Positions 38,313 to 47,545 of a stretch of DNA of 64,000 nt are shown here, one piece after another (within the stretch, counting starts at the first letter, position 1; every line of letters starts with the position of its first letter). Source of the stretch: Terriglobus saanensis SP1PR4 (GTDB lineage: Bacteria > Acidobacteriota > Terriglobia > Terriglobales > Acidobacteriaceae); NCBI RefSeq assembly GCF_000179915.2, contig NC_014963.1, positions 1,364,001-1,428,000 on the forward strand, given 5' to 3'. The position numbers and the translations under genes are program-made. The notes under the pieces were generated by a model. That model was given only the letters and a program-made list of their open reading frames with translations, ran no database searches and was not told where the DNA came from.

Positions 38313-39191
38313 ATGACGGGAACGATGACAGGGCTTTGGCGAAGCACGCGGGTCACACTGGAGATGATCAAGTGGGAGCATTCGATCTTCGCGTTGCCCT
38401 TCGCCTTGACGGGAGCCATGCTTGCCGCACATGGAGTGCCCGAGCTCCGCGTCCTCTTACTCATTGTGGTCTGCATGGTCTCTGCACGGTCGGCGGCGAT
38501 GGCTTTCAACCGACTGGTGGATGCCGACCTTGACGCAGTGAATCCACGGACGGCGACACGCGCTATTCCAGCAGGTGTTTTGTCCAGACGTTTCACCGGT
38601 TTGTTCACGTTGCTCATGTGCGCGGTGTTTGTAGCGGCGGCGGGCGCGCTCAATAAGTTGACGCTGATTCTTTCGCCCATCGCTCTCGCCGTGGTATTGG
38701 GATACAGCTACATGAAGCGCATCTCGCGGTGGTCGCACCTGGTGCTGGGTCTTGCACTGGGGATCGCGCCTTCGGCGGCGTGGATTGCAGTACGCGGAAC
38801 ATTGGATGCGCGCATCATTGTGCTCACCGCGGCGGTACTGCTCTGGGTAGGTGGATTCGATGTGTTCTATGCGTGCCAGGACTTCGAGCATGATCGCAAG
38901 GCGGGGCTCAACAGCATTCCCCAGGCCTTCGGTCTGCAGGGAGCTTTCTGGATTGCGCGCGCCATGCACGTGGGCATGGTCGCTCTGCTTATATGGATGG
39001 TCCCGCTCTTTGGTCTGGGAACGATTGCAGAGGTCGGTGTCGGGATTGTGGCGGGCCTGCTACTTTACGAGCACTCGATCATTGCGCCGAATGATCTGCT
39101 TAGAATGAACGCTGCGTTCTTTTTGCTGAACGGGGTGATCTCGATGCTGTATTTCTTCTCAGTCGCTACCGATATCTTCTGGCGGCGCTAA
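38313..39191 (+). CDS. UbiA-family prenyltransferase (quinone biosynthesis type)
   Basis: This 292-residue polytopic membrane enzyme starts at ATG 38313 with GGAAG just before it; ATG 38325 is possible. The first aspartate-rich motif is NRLVDADLDAVN and the second DFEHDRKAG, the two prenyl-diphosphate/Mg sites. About eight spans follow the UbiA pattern (VLGYSYMKRISRWSHLVLGLALGIAPSAAW). It would attach a polyprenyl chain to an aromatic ring for ubiquinone or, more likely in this group, menaquinone by the futalosine route (MqnP-like). No other quinone genes are adjacent to decide this. Confidence 0.85.
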   Translation: MTGTMTGLWRSTRVTLEMIKWEHSIFALPFALTGAMLAAHGVPELRVLLLIVVCMVSARSAAMAFNRLVDADLDAVNPRTATRAIPAGVLSRRFTGLFTLLMCAVFVAAAGALNKLTLILSPIALAVVLGYSYMKRISRWSHLVLGLALGIAPSAAWIAVRGTLDARIIVLTAAVLLWVGGFDVFYACQDFEHDRKAGLNSIPQAFGLQGAFWIARAMHVGMVALLIWMVPLFGLGTIAEVGVGIVAGLLLYEHSIIAPNDLLRMNAAFFLLNGVISMLYFFSVATDIFWRR

Positions 39192-39199
39192 CAAACCAC

Positions 39200-39520
39200 T
39201 TAGGCAACTTCGACGAGCGGTTCTTTCTCTACAGGCAAAGGCATTCTCTCGTGCACAGATGCAGGAGCGATACGTTCTGGAACGGATTCAACAGTCGCGT
39301 TGGATCGGCGCAGTGAAGCCCATGTGAGTGGTGCCTGTAGACGGAGGATATCTGCTGCAATCTCCTTGCGCTTTCGCTGAATGCGAAGCAGATTGTTTCC
39401 TGAAGCGGTGTTGGCCAATATTGCAAGCTCTGCTTCGGCTTTTGTAGCGAGGGTGAGGTAATGCTCGCGACGCAGGTAGATCCAAAGCGTGCCAACAACA
39501 TGTACAAGGGTATCCATCAT
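39200..39520 (-). CDS. Hypothetical 106-residue protein
   Basis: A short leftward ORF convergent with the UbiA gene. ATG 39520 or 39517 follows AAGGATGA, a good ribosome-binding site. The N-terminus has a weak hydrophobic stretch (TLVHVVGTLWIYL), then a charged helical body (ATKAEAELAILANTASGNNLLRIQRKRKEIAADILRLQ) and a Pro/Glu-rich tail. No family was recognised. Confidence 0.5.
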   Translation of the reverse strand: MMDTLVHVVGTLWIYLRREHYLTLATKAEAELAILANTASGNNLLRIQRKRKEIAADILRLQAPLTWASLRRSNATVESVPERIAPASVHERMPLPVEKEPLVEVA

Positions 39521-39591
39521 TCATCCTTATTGGTAAGTACCGGTCTTAGGATTGGATGCATGGGAGGTGGTCGGAATGGCTTCTTTGCAGC

Positions 39592-39620
39592 AGAAAAGGC
39601 ACCCGCGAGGGCGGGTGCCT
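39592..39620 (-). terminator. Terminator downstream of the CsbD gene
   Basis: Read leftward, a 10-bp perfect stem (AGGCACCCGC at 39597-39606 and GCGGGTGCCT at 39611-39620, loop GAGG) is followed by TTTTCTGC. It lies 38 bases past the csbD-like stop. Confidence 0.8.
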
Positions 39621-39658
39621 GTGGATAACTTCTCGTTCAGAGTACGCGAATACAGCTC

Positions 39659-40018
39659 CTAAGAGTGGCGGATCTCTTCGCGCTTTTCTGCCTGGTGCTC
39701 TTTAATTTCATCGAGTTTGGTGTTGACCGAGTCGCGGACGTGCTCCGCTCCCGAAACGACCTTGTCCCGCAGATTGGAGGCGTGAGCTTCTCCGGTAGCG
39801 CGAGTGTGATCCTCGTGAACCGCTGTGCTGGTCTTCGCAGTGTCACTCACGGAGCGTGCCGTATCTTTGACGTTGCCCCAGGTCTCTTTGGCGGCGCCTT
39901 TGACCTCGTCCTGAGCGCCGGCGTTTGCGAGATGCTGACTGCCGACGGCTTCGCCTACGGCCTGTTCTGCTTTTCCAAATGCGTTCTGTGCTTTGCCTTT
40001 GATCTGATCGATGTCCAT
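39659..40018 (-). CDS. CsbD-like stress-response protein
   Basis: This 119-residue hydrophilic protein starts at ATG 40018, six bases after CGGGAGTGC; the frame continues upstream but lacks a start signal there. The CsbD-like domain opens it (MDIDQIKGKAQNAFGKAEQAVGEAVG...QDEVKGAAKETWGNVKDTARS). The C-terminal half is Lys/Glu-rich and lacks hydrophobic stretches, predicted largely helical or disordered. The CsbD family is induced by general stress. The 49-residue membrane protein gene upstream on the same strand is a likely partner in expression. Confidence 0.8.
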   Translation of the reverse strand: MDIDQIKGKAQNAFGKAEQAVGEAVGSQHLANAGAQDEVKGAAKETWGNVKDTARSVSDTAKTSTAVHEDHTRATGEAHASNLRDKVVSGAEHVRDSVNTKLDEIKEHQAEKREEIRHS

Positions 40019-40100
40019 GGTGCACTCCCGTGTTGAAGGGTTGAATGAGGAATGGCCGCTCATAGGGACGCGGCCATTCAGGTTCCAGATCAGCTGGCCG

Positions 40101-40250
40101 CTAAACTGCGCGTCGACCAGAGATGAGGTTGAAGATAAGGGAGATGATCGCAAGTACGATGAGGATGTGGATCCATCCACCCACGGTGTAACCGCTCACC
40201 AGACCCAGTAGCCACGCAACTAAAAGAATTACCGTAATCGTCCAAAGCAT
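40101..40250 (-). CDS. Lmo0937-family 49-residue membrane protein
   Basis: A 49-residue ORF starts at ATG 40250 after TTAGGAGACGACG. It is almost wholly hydrophobic with two spans (ITVILLVAWLLGLVSG and HILIVLAIISLIFNLISG) joined by YTVGGWI and ends GRRAV. The size, the GYTVGGWIH turn and the tail match the short lmo0937 family of unknown function that often accompanies CsbD-like genes, as here. It was found by direct translation. Confidence 0.8.
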   Translation of the reverse strand: MLWTITVILLVAWLLGLVSGYTVGGWIHILIVLAIISLIFNLISGRRAV

Positions 40251-40386
40251 CGTCGTCTCCTAATGCCCTCTGCTGCCGGGCGATTTCATCGAATTTGAAT
40301 CTGGGCCAAGCGGCCACACAACATGAGTTGCCGGGTAAACTTGCAGGGTTGCCAGAACGACAACGAATATCGTAAGGAGTGAAGCA

Positions 40387-41208
40387 ATGCGTGTGGCGAT
40401 TCAGGGAGAAGCGGGTTCAAACAGCCATGCTGCGGTGCTGGAAATGTTGGGAGAGCAGCAGGTAGTTGCCTGCGCGCTTTCCGCCGAGGTCTTCGATCGC
40501 TTGGCCAAGGGCGAAGCCGATGCTGCCGTTCTGCCGATCGAAAACAGCCTCCACGGATCGGTTGCAGAGCACTACGACCTTCTGCTCTCGCACGATGTTG
40601 TGATCGTGGCGGAACTTACCCTGAGAATCCGACACGCCTTGATTGCTGTGCCCGGCGTTCGCATGGACGAGGTGCGACGTGTTCTCTCGCACCCGGTGGC
40701 GTTGTCGCAGTGCCGCAGATTTTTCGCGGAACATCCCGAAATCGAAGCCGTGCCTTTTTACGACACGGCCGGAAGTGTGAAATATATCGTCGCGGAAAAC
40801 CTGCAGGATGCCGCAGCCATTGCCCGCCCCAATGCTGCAGAGGTTTTCGGCGGAGAAGTCCTGGCACGGGACCTCGAGGACGATCCCCAGAACTTCACGC
40901 GGTTCTTCCTTCTGGTGCCGTCGGCTGCGGCTGAGCGTCTGCGGCCCGCAGGAGAGGTAAATAAGATGAGCGTTGCCTTCGCCATCGAGCACAGGCCGGG
41001 TTCGCTCGTCACTGCATTGCAGGGGTTGGCCGACCTGAAGGTGGACCTGACCCGGATTGAATCGAGGCCAGTTCCGGGGCAGCCTTGGGAGTATGTCTTT
41101 TATGTTGATCTACGGTTTGAAGGGGACGAGACCCCGGACCGGGTGGTCAAGTGGCTCAATGGACACTGTCGTATGGTGAAAGAACTTGGACGATACGCAT
41201 CGGCCTGA
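40387..41208 (+). CDS. pheA: Prephenate dehydratase with ACT domain
   Basis: This 273-residue enzyme converts prephenate to phenylpyruvate for phenylalanine synthesis. ATG 40387 follows AAGGAGTGAAGCA. The catalytic domain runs MRVAIQGEAGSNSHAA, PIENSLHGSVAEHYDLLL, and the TRF region DDPQNFTRFFLL near residue 175. The C-terminal ACT domain (about 195-270, VAFAIEHRPGSLVTALQGL...DLTRIESRPVPG) holds the ESRP phenylalanine-binding motif for feedback inhibition. No chorismate mutase is fused, so it is the monofunctional type. Confidence 0.95.
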   Translation: MRVAIQGEAGSNSHAAVLEMLGEQQVVACALSAEVFDRLAKGEADAAVLPIENSLHGSVAEHYDLLLSHDVVIVAELTLRIRHALIAVPGVRMDEVRRVLSHPVALSQCRRFFAEHPEIEAVPFYDTAGSVKYIVAENLQDAAAIARPNAAEVFGGEVLARDLEDDPQNFTRFFLLVPSAAAERLRPAGEVNKMSVAFAIEHRPGSLVTALQGLADLKVDLTRIESRPVPGQPWEYVFYVDLRFEGDETPDRVVKWLNGHCRMVKELGRYASA

Positions 41209-41388
41209 GCATCCCATGCATCAGCTGAAGAGATAGGCCGTACTGCCGATGCAACTGAAGAGCCGGGAACGGACATCCGGTAAGAGACGTACCTCGTATC
41301 AGCACTGATGTGAAGGCTTTAGGGTAGGTTGCGACCGATTGAAATCTGCGGCGTCTAATATCCGAAGACCTGATAGAAGGACACTCAA

Positions 41389-43845
41389 ATGCCAAACGAT
41401 TTCTTAAGCGTTATCAAACCTACCGCCTCCGATCCAAGCAAAGCCAATGGACTAAAGCATGCCGCTTTACCGGTTCTTCCGGTGCGAGATACGGTTCTCT
41501 TCCCCCATGCTGTCTTGCCGCTTACGGTAGGGCGCGAGAGTTCGATCCAATTGATTCAATCACTTGGAGAGGCAAAAACTATCCTGGTAGTCGCGCAGCG
41601 CGACGCTCGCCAAGACCAGCCCGACTCCATCGACCTGCATACGGTAGGCACCCTGGCTACCGTGCACAAGGTGGTCAAGATGCCGAACCAGAGCCTCTTT
41701 GTCTTTACAGAGGGCACGGAGCGCGTGCATCTGGGCGAGTTCGACCAGCTGACGCCGTTCATGACGGCGGAGTATGAGACCATTCCGGAACTCGAGCCGT
41801 CGCTGACGCCCGAAGCTGAGGCTCTCCAGCGGAATGTGGTGTCGCAGTTCCAGGCGATTGTCTCAGCCTCGCCGACCTTGTCGGACGATCTGCAGACGAT
41901 TGCCCTGAATATCGAAGAACCGAGCCGCTTGGCGGACTTCGTTGCTTCGTCGCTGCCGTTCTTGACGACAGTGGAAAAGCAGGAACTTCTGGAGACGGCG
42001 GATGTTTCGGCTCGCCTGGAACGGCTGAACAAGCACCTGGCCAAGGAGCTGGAGGTGCAGCAGTTGCGCACCAAAATCCAGACCGAGGTGCAGGACGCGG
42101 TGCAGCAGTCGCAGCGCGAATACTACCTGCGCGAGCAGATGAAGGCCATCAGCAAGGAACTCGGCGATGGGGACGATTCCAACAAGGACATCACGGAGCT
42201 GAAGGAGAAGATCGAAGCTGCTGGAATGCCTGAAGAAACGAAGAAGGAAGCCCTGAAGGAGTTGAGCAGATTGCAGCGGATGAATGCGGCTTCGCCGGAT
42301 TACTCGCTGACGCGCAACTACATTGAATGGCTGGCGGTTCTGCCGTGGGCGAAGAGCTCAGGCGAAGAGCCGGACATCAAGAAGGCGGCGGAGTTCCTCG
42401 ACGAAGACCACTACGGCTTGACGAAGGTGAAGGACCGCATCCTGGACTACCTTTCTGTGCGTCGGTTGAAGCCGGACATGAAGGGACCGATCCTCTGCTT
42501 TGTCGGACCTCCGGGCGTCGGTAAGACCTCGCTTGGAAAGTCCATCGCACGTGCGCTGGGACGGAAGTTCTCACGTATCTCGCTCGGCGGTATGCACGAC
42601 GAGGCAGAGATCCGTGGACATCGGCGGACGTACATCGGAGCGATGCCGGGACAGATCATCCAGAACCTGAAGCGCGTGGAGACAAACGATCCCGTGTTCA
42701 TGCTGGACGAGATCGACAAGCTTGGCCGCGACTTCCGTGGCGACCCGGCGAGCGCTCTGCTGGAGACTCTCGATCCGGCCCAGAATGGGACGTTCCGCGA
42801 TCATTACCTCGATCAGCCATTCGATCTGAGCAAGGTGCTGTTCATCTGCACGGCGAACCAGTTGGATCCGATTCCGGCTCCGCTGCTCGACCGTATGGAG
42901 ATCATCGAATTGACCGGTTACACGGAAGAGGAGAAGGTCTCGATTGCCGAGAAGTACCTCGTTCCTCGGCAGGTGAAGGAGAACGGGATCGAAGCAGTAG
43001 AAGGCGGAGAGGCGAAGATCGAGTTCTCGCGCGAGGCACTGGGCATCGTGGCTCGGCACTACACACGCGAGGCCGGTGTTCGTAAGCTCGAGCAGTTGAT
43101 CGGAACTATCTGCCGCAAGCAGGCACGTCGCATCGCGGAGGGCAAGACCGAGAAGCTGGTCGTGACCGATGCTGTGATCCAGGAGTTTCTGGGCGGATAC
43201 AAGGTCCGCGTGGATACGGAGATCGCGGAGCGGACAAAGCGTGCAGGCGTTGCGGTTGGCTTGGCGTGGACCCCGGTCGGCGGCGACATCCTCTTCATCG
43301 AAGCGAACAAGATGAAGGGCAAGGGCAACTTCCAGATCACGGGCCAGATTGGCGACGTGATGAAGGAGAGTATGCAGGCGGCGCTGACGTGGGTCCGTTC
43401 CAATGCGGGTTCGCTTGGACTAGATGAAGATGTGTTGAAAGACATCGATCTTCATCTGCATGTTCCGGCGGGCGCGATTCCGAAGGATGGACCTTCGGCG
43501 GGCGTGACCATGGCAACGGCGATTGTGTCCTTGCTGACGGACATGCCAGTGCATCCTCTGTTGGCGATGACGGGAGAGATTACACTCTCGGGCAATGTGC
43601 TCCCGGTAGGTGGCATCAAGGAGAAGTTCCTTGCGGCCAGACGGGCTGGTGTGAAGACGATCATTCTTCCCATCGACGTCAAGCCGAACGTGGAAGAGGA
43701 CCTGACGGTGGACCAGAAGGCGGGCATTGCGATCCACTACGCTTCGCGGATCGAGGATGTGTTGCGGATCGCTCTGCCGCACAGCCTGCGGGAAGCGGTG
43801 AAGGATGAGATCGTTCGCGAAGAAGTTCTCGCGGCGACGGTCTAA
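41389..43845 (+). CDS. lon: ATP-dependent protease Lon
   Basis: This 818-residue LonA-type protease has an N-terminal substrate domain ([23 protein letters not shown]), a helical coiled region ([18 protein letters not shown]), and an AAA+ module with Walker [16 protein letters not shown] and Walker B FMLDEIDK. The C-terminal Ser-Lys protease domain holds [14 protein letters not shown] (Ser nucleophile) and [14 protein letters not shown] (Lys). ATG 41389 follows GAAGGACACTCAA. It degrades damaged and regulatory proteins in the cytosol. It is monocistronic and ends in a strong terminator. Confidence 0.97.
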   Translation: MPNDFLSVIKPTASDPSKANGLKHAALPVLPVRDTVLFPHAVLPLTVGRESSIQLIQSLGEAKTILVVAQRDARQDQPDSIDLHTVGTLATVHKVVKMPNQSLFVFTEGTERVHLGEFDQLTPFMTAEYETIPELEPSLTPEAEALQRNVVSQFQAIVSASPTLSDDLQTIALNIEEPSRLADFVASSLPFLTTVEKQELLETADVSARLERLNKHLAKELEVQQLRTKIQTEVQDAVQQSQREYYLREQMKAISKELGDGDDSNKDITELKEKIEAAGMPEETKKEALKELSRLQRMNAASPDYSLTRNYIEWLAVLPWAKSSGEEPDIKKAAEFLDEDHYGLTKVKDRILDYLSVRRLKPDMKGPILCFVGPPGVGKTSLGKSIARALGRKFSRISLGGMHDEAEIRGHRRTYIGAMPGQIIQNLKRVETNDPVFMLDEIDKLGRDFRGDPASALLETLDPAQNGTFRDHYLDQPFDLSKVLFICTANQLDPIPAPLLDRMEIIELTGYTEEEKVSIAEKYLVPRQVKENGIEAVEGGEAKIEFSREALGIVARHYTREAGVRKLEQLIGTICRKQARRIAEGKTEKLVVTDAVIQEFLGGYKVRVDTEIAERTKRAGVAVGLAWTPVGGDILFIEANKMKGKGNFQITGQIGDVMKESMQAALTWVRSNAGSLGLDEDVLKDIDLHLHVPAGAIPKDGPSAGVTMATAIVSLLTDMPVHPLLAMTGEITLSGNVLPVGGIKEKFLAARRAGVKTIILPIDVKPNVEEDLTVDQKAGIAIHYASRIEDVLRIALPHSLREAVKDEIVREEVLAATV

Positions 43846-43864
43846 GTAGAATGGCGGCAAATCG

Positions 43865-43902
43865 AAGCGGCCCGGCGAACCTGCCGGGCCGCTTTTCTTT
43901 TT
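43865..43902 (+). terminator. Terminator of lon
   Basis: A 12-bp stem (AAGCGGCCCGGC at 43865-43876 and GCCGGGCCGCTT at 43883-43894, loop GAACCT) runs into TTCTTTTT, 20 bases past the lon stop. Confidence 0.9.
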
Positions 43903-43921
43903 GAAGGGATATCCTCGGACG

Positions 43922-44179
43922 ATGCGTGTGCGCGTACTTTGTTTTGGAATGTTGCGGGATGTGCTGGGCGCGGAGTTTAAGCTGGATCTGCCTTCCGGAT
44001 CCAGCGTCGCAAGGGTGATCGAGCGCTGCGAAGAGCGTGCACCTCAGCTTTCGACGATGTGGCCGCGTATCGCGGTGGCGGTGAACCAGGCTTATGTCTC
44101 GCGGGAGACTGGGCTCGTGGATGGGGACGAAGTGGCGCTGCTGCCTCCCGTAAGCGGCGGAGCGGTTTCCATCGTCTAA
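43922..44179 (+). CDS. moaD: Molybdopterin synthase sulfur carrier MoaD
   Basis: This 85-residue ubiquitin-fold protein starts at ATG 43922. It shows VRVLCFGMLRDVLG, a DLPSGSSVARVIE turn, VAVNQAYVSRETGLVDGDEVALLPPVSGG. In MoaD the terminal Gly-Gly is the thiocarboxylation site, but here SGG is followed by five residues AVSIV before the stop. Processing would be needed to expose the Gly. MoaE follows by 24 bases, so the pair makes the two-subunit synthase. Confidence 0.9.
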   Translation: MRVRVLCFGMLRDVLGAEFKLDLPSGSSVARVIERCEERAPQLSTMWPRIAVAVNQAYVSRETGLVDGDEVALLPPVSGGAVSIV

Positions 44180-44203
44180 TCTTTATCAGGGGTTGGCTGG
44201 GCA

Positions 44204-44650
44204 ATGCAGGTGGAACTGACACGCACGGTAATTGATGCTTCTGCTGTTACGGCGGCGTTGAAGCTGGGCGAGGACGGCGCGGTGTGCGTCTTCGACGGCA
44301 TCGTGCGCAACAACACGCGCGGGCGGCAGACGCTCTATCTGGACTATTCCGCATATGAAGAAATGGCGCTGGAGCAGATGCGTGCGCTTGCCGCAGAGGC
44401 GGTGGAGAAGTTCGGTGTGCGCGATGTCGCGATGGTCCATCGCCTGGGCAAGTTGGAGATCGGCGAGACGAGCATCCTGATTGGCGTATCGAGCGCGCAC
44501 CGAGGCGTGACGTTCGAGGCTTGCCGGTGGCTGATCGATACCCTCAAGAAGACGGTGCCGATCTGGAAGAAGGAGTACTTTGTCGACGGCGCGGTGTGGG
44601 CCGATGGTGAAGCCTTTCCCGATGCAATCGTTCCGGCGGCATCCCTTTGA
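44204..44650 (+). CDS. moaE: Molybdopterin synthase catalytic subunit MoaE
   Basis: This 148-residue enzyme inserts sulfur into precursor Z to form molybdopterin. The family core is visible: DGAVCVFDGIVRNNTRGR (MoaD-docking), LDYSAYEEMALEQM, MVHRLGKLEIGETSILIGVSSAHRG, and the catalytic lysine segment VPIWKKEYFVDG. It is co-directional with moaD and overlaps the next gene's start by four bases. The modABC molybdate importer is 9-12 kb away on the other strand. Confidence 0.95.
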   Translation: MQVELTRTVIDASAVTAALKLGEDGAVCVFDGIVRNNTRGRQTLYLDYSAYEEMALEQMRALAAEAVEKFGVRDVAMVHRLGKLEIGETSILIGVSSAHRGVTFEACRWLIDTLKKTVPIWKKEYFVDGAVWADGEAFPDAIVPAASL

Positions 44651-45564
44651 AGCTCGCTGCCGTACTCCTCGCTTTTCCGCTCGTACTGGCTGCTTCCGCG
44701 CAGCAGGCGGACGTACCTGTGTTGCGTGTCGAAACGCGGCTGGTGAATGTGCCGGTGAACGCAACGGATGCGATGGATGTCCCGATTCCCGATCTGAAAC
44801 AAAGTGATTTTCAGATCCTGGAAGAGGGCAAACCGCAGAAGATCGCCATCTTTGAACGGCAGGCGACGACGCCGCTTTCGATGGTGATGGCGATCGATAC
44901 CTCCGAGAGCGTAATTACGCAGTTCCAGACGGAGCGCGACGCGGCGAAGCGGTTTGTGAAGCAGATGTTGCGCGAACAGGATGAGATGGACCTGATCTCG
45001 TTCTCGGACACGGTGGATGAGATCGTTCCGTTCACCAATGACGCGGGCCGCATGAACGCTGGCATTGGAAATCTCCACAAAGGCGATGCGACTTCACTCT
45101 ACGACGCGATCTATCTGGCTTCGCAGCGATTGACCGAGGCGAAGCGCGATGCGACGCGGCGCAAAATCCTTGTGATTGTGACCGACGGCGGCAACACGAC
45201 GAAGGGCATGCGCTACCAGCAGGCAGTGGAGGCTGCGGAGCGCGCTGGGGCTGCGATCTACCCGATCATCATGGTGCCGATTGAAGCCGACGCTGGCCGC
45301 AACACCGGCGGCGAGCACGCCCTGATCCAGATGGCGCAGGACACGGGCGGAAAGTATTTTTACGTGCTGGACAAGCACGATCTGGACAAGGCCTTCGCGC
45401 ACCTCTCGGACGATCTGCGGACGCAGTATCTGCTGGGGTATTACGCGCCACCCCGCCACAGGGATGACGGCTTTCGCACGATCAACGTGCATCTGACCGA
45501 CGCGGCACGGGCTGCGACGGCCAAGCTACGGTACAAGTCGGGCTACTTCGCCGACGGACGCTGA
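44647..45564 (+). CDS. Exported VWFA-domain protein (acidobacterial type)
   Basis: This 305-residue protein starts at TTG 44647, inside the moaE stop (TTGA). Signal peptide LAAVLLAFPLVLAASAQ. Then VLRVETRLVNVPVNATDAMDVPIPDLKQSDFQILEEGKPQKI, the lead-in of the acidobacterial VWFA-related family, and a von Willebrand A domain with MIDAS AIDTSESV and later ISFSDTVDEI and VTDGGNTTKG, closing LRTQYLLGYYAPP. It is probably a periplasmic or surface adhesion/complex-assembly protein. Role in the Mo-cofactor context is not evident. Confidence 0.85.
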   Translation: MKLAAVLLAFPLVLAASAQQADVPVLRVETRLVNVPVNATDAMDVPIPDLKQSDFQILEEGKPQKIAIFERQATTPLSMVMAIDTSESVITQFQTERDAAKRFVKQMLREQDEMDLISFSDTVDEIVPFTNDAGRMNAGIGNLHKGDATSLYDAIYLASQRLTEAKRDATRRKILVIVTDGGNTTKGMRYQQAVEAAERAGAAIYPIIMVPIEADAGRNTGGEHALIQMAQDTGGKYFYVLDKHDLDKAFAHLSDDLRTQYLLGYYAPPRHRDDGFRTINVHLTDAARAATAKLRYKSGYFADGR

Positions 45565-45569
45565 CTCTT

Positions 45570-45632
45570 AGCGAGTCGGCAGGTCAGCGAGTCGGCGAGT
45601 CAGTGGGGCCGCAAGTCGCAGGGCCGCAATTC
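45570..45632. repeat. Short direct repeats between VWFA and inositol-phosphatase genes
   Basis: AGCGAGTCGGC occurs at 45570-45580 and 45586-45596, with GCGAGTC again at the edge, and GGGCCGCAA(G/T)TC at 45606-45617 and 45621-45632. The block is simple sequence with no coding potential. Confidence 0.6.
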
Positions 45633-45664
45633 AGCGGACTGGGTTTGGCGAGTATTCTCTCTGT

Positions 45665-46537
45665 ATGAGCGAGCCGGTTAAGTTTGAATTTGCGGATGCT
45701 GCGGGTGAGATTGCCCGTGAGGCGGGGGCGCTGTTGCGCGAGTATTACAAGCGCGGCGTTGCGACAGAGTACAAGGGTGACGTGGATCTGGTGACGGAGG
45801 CTGACCGCGCCAGCGAGAAGCTGATTACGGAGCGGCTGCAGGCGGTATTTCCCGGCCACGGGATCTTCGGCGAAGAAGGAACACGGCAACAGCTGGGAGC
45901 GGAATATCGCTGGTACATCGATCCTTTGGACGGAACCACGAATTTTGCGCATGGCTTCCCCTATTTCTGCGTTTCGATGGGCCTGGAGCGACGTCCTGCG
46001 GGTCTTGCTGAAAACGAAGACGGCGCGATCGTGGCTGCGGTGATCTATGAGCCGCTGCGTGATGAGATATTTCAGGCGGAACTCGGTAAGGGTGCGCGGC
46101 GGAACGGCGAGCCAATGCATGTCTCCCGCACGGCGCAGATGCAGGAGTCGCTGATTGCAACAGGCTTTCCCAGTGTGAAGCGGCACGAAAGCCCGAACAT
46201 CCACTTTTACCAGCAGATCACGCTGCGGACGCATGGTGTGCGCAGGGCGGGTGCGGCGGCGGTGGACTTGGCCTACGTGGCCTGCGGACGGCTGGAGGGC
46301 TTCTGGGAGTTCAACCTGAACCCCTGGGACACAGCGGCGGGCGCACTCCTGGTGACAGAGGCCGGTGGAAAGATCACGCGGTTCGATGGATCGAAGTTTC
46401 GGCTGGATTCGCGCGAGGTCCTGGCGACGAACGGTCTGATCACGGACGAACTACAGCATGTCTTTGAGGAGATGTTCGCTGGGCGTGGATTGGCACCGAT
46501 TCCCACACCAGCGGAATTCCGGGAACGGCGTCAGTAA
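45665..46537 (+). CDS. Inositol-monophosphatase-family protein
   Basis: This 290-residue metal-dependent phosphatase shows the Mg-binding motifs GEEGTRQQLG, the DPLDGTTNFAHGFPYFCVSMGL box at about residues 87-108, and NPWDTAAGALLVTEAGG near residue 220. These match SuhB/IMPase enzymes, which dephosphorylate inositol-1-phosphate or related sugar phosphates; histidinol-phosphatase or 3'-nucleotidase activities exist in the superfamily and cannot be excluded. Start is ATG 45665. It ends three bases from a convergent gene. Confidence 0.9.
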   Translation: MSEPVKFEFADAAGEIAREAGALLREYYKRGVATEYKGDVDLVTEADRASEKLITERLQAVFPGHGIFGEEGTRQQLGAEYRWYIDPLDGTTNFAHGFPYFCVSMGLERRPAGLAENEDGAIVAAVIYEPLRDEIFQAELGKGARRNGEPMHVSRTAQMQESLIATGFPSVKRHESPNIHFYQQITLRTHGVRRAGAAAVDLAYVACGRLEGFWEFNLNPWDTAAGALLVTEAGGKITRFDGSKFRLDSREVLATNGLITDELQHVFEEMFAGRGLAPIPTPAEFRERRQ

Positions 46538-46540
46538 ACC

Positions 46541-47047
46541 TCAACGAGTTGCTTCAGCCGCTTCTTCTCTAAGAAATTCTTGAATCTGCGTAGAGTCGAG
46601 GACGATTCTTGGAGAGGAAGTCGCATTTTTTTGCCGAATGCGCAGGCGTTCGACCATAGGAAGTAAGTCCTTCCAAAGGAGAGGATCTGTCTGTTGCCGG
46701 AGTTGAATGTCGCTTTTGCAGGCTTCGTAATACCCATTCACCCAGTAGAAAAAGGTGTGCCAAACCATTTCTTCGTCCAAAGCGCCGCGGCGCAGAAGGA
46801 GTGCCATCGTTTCGAAGAAGTCCAGGATCGGTTCTGCCTCGAACATATCGCCACTAGCCAGAGCTGTCGCTGCTTTGGAACGCTGTATCTGCTTGGCGGG
46901 GCCAAAGAAGTCATTCTCCAGGCGGAAAAGAAGGTCGATCGATTGGTTGAATCGCGCTCTTCTTATTTGATAGATGAAACCGCAGAGAGCGATGACGACA
47001 CCAGCGGCAGAGACCACGACCGGAATCCAATTGGGAAGAGGCGTCAT
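46541..47047 (-). CDS. Membrane-anchored protein, DUF4760-like
   Basis: This 168-residue protein has one N-terminal span (IPVVVSAAGVVIALCGFIYQI) followed by a soluble helical domain (FNQSIDLLFRLENDFFGPAKQIQRSKAATALA...VWHTFFYWVNGYYEACKS). The span-plus-helix plan with FxxxxxLF...EPILDFFETMALL resembles DUF4760-type proteins, but the match is by general pattern. Function is unknown. It is convergent with the inositol-phosphatase gene and divergent from the ferredoxin gene. Confidence 0.6.
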   Translation of the reverse strand: MTPLPNWIPVVVSAAGVVIALCGFIYQIRRARFNQSIDLLFRLENDFFGPAKQIQRSKAATALASGDMFEAEPILDFFETMALLLRRGALDEEMVWHTFFYWVNGYYEACKSDIQLRQQTDPLLWKDLLPMVERLRIRQKNATSSPRIVLDSTQIQEFLREEAAEATR

Positions 47048-47200
47048 GCGGCCATGATAGAGGATTTAGAGGTTTTAGATGAAACTCCGTCCGCAATAGT
47101 CCGAATTTCACATAGGAATCGGCACGGATGACGCGGGTTTTCTGCTGATAGAATGAAGATCCCGAACGGATATTTTGATGAAGTTTGAGAGGATTTGGAA

Positions 47201-47461
47201 ATGGCTTACGTAATCGCAGAACCCTGCATTGGCACCAAGGACACGGCTTGCGCGGACGCTTGCCCTGTGGACTGCATCCACCCCAAGAAGGGTGAGGATG
47301 GTAACGAGGAAGCAGTACAGCTCTTTATCGATCCCGTGGAGTGCATCGATTGCGGTGCCTGCGTTCCGGTTTGCCCGGTTTCGGCGATTTATGCTGCGGA
47401 CGATCTGCCCGACAAATGGGCCGAGTTCCAGGAGAAGAACGCAGCCCACTTCGGTCGCTAA
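47201..47461 (+). CDS. 7Fe/8Fe-type ferredoxin
   Basis: This 86-residue electron carrier starts at ATG 47201 with GAGAGGATTTGG upstream. It has an N-terminal cysteine set C-x7-C-x3-C-x3-CP-type (PCIGTKDTACADACPVDC) that would bind a 3Fe-4S or 4Fe-4S cluster, and a second CIDCGACVPVCP set for 4Fe-4S. Its acidic C-terminus (EFQEKNAAHF) matches the FdxA-type family. Redox partner is unknown. It is followed by a long perfect terminator hairpin. Confidence 0.9.
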   Translation: MAYVIAEPCIGTKDTACADACPVDCIHPKKGEDGNEEAVQLFIDPVECIDCGACVPVCPVSAIYAADDLPDKWAEFQEKNAAHFGR

Positions 47462-47480
47462 TCTTCGAAAGTCTTTATGG

Positions 47481-47519
47481 AAAGCGCGCAACCTGCAGAG
47501 GTTGCGCGCTTTCTGTTTG
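47481..47519 (+). terminator. Terminator of the ferredoxin gene
   Basis: A 13-bp perfect stem (AAAGCGCGCAACC at 47481-47493 and its complement at 47500-47512, loop TGCAGA) is followed by CTGTTTG, between the ferredoxin stop and the recO start. Confidence 0.85.
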
Positions 47520-47545
47520 CATTCACACTTTCAGAAAGGAGGGGT

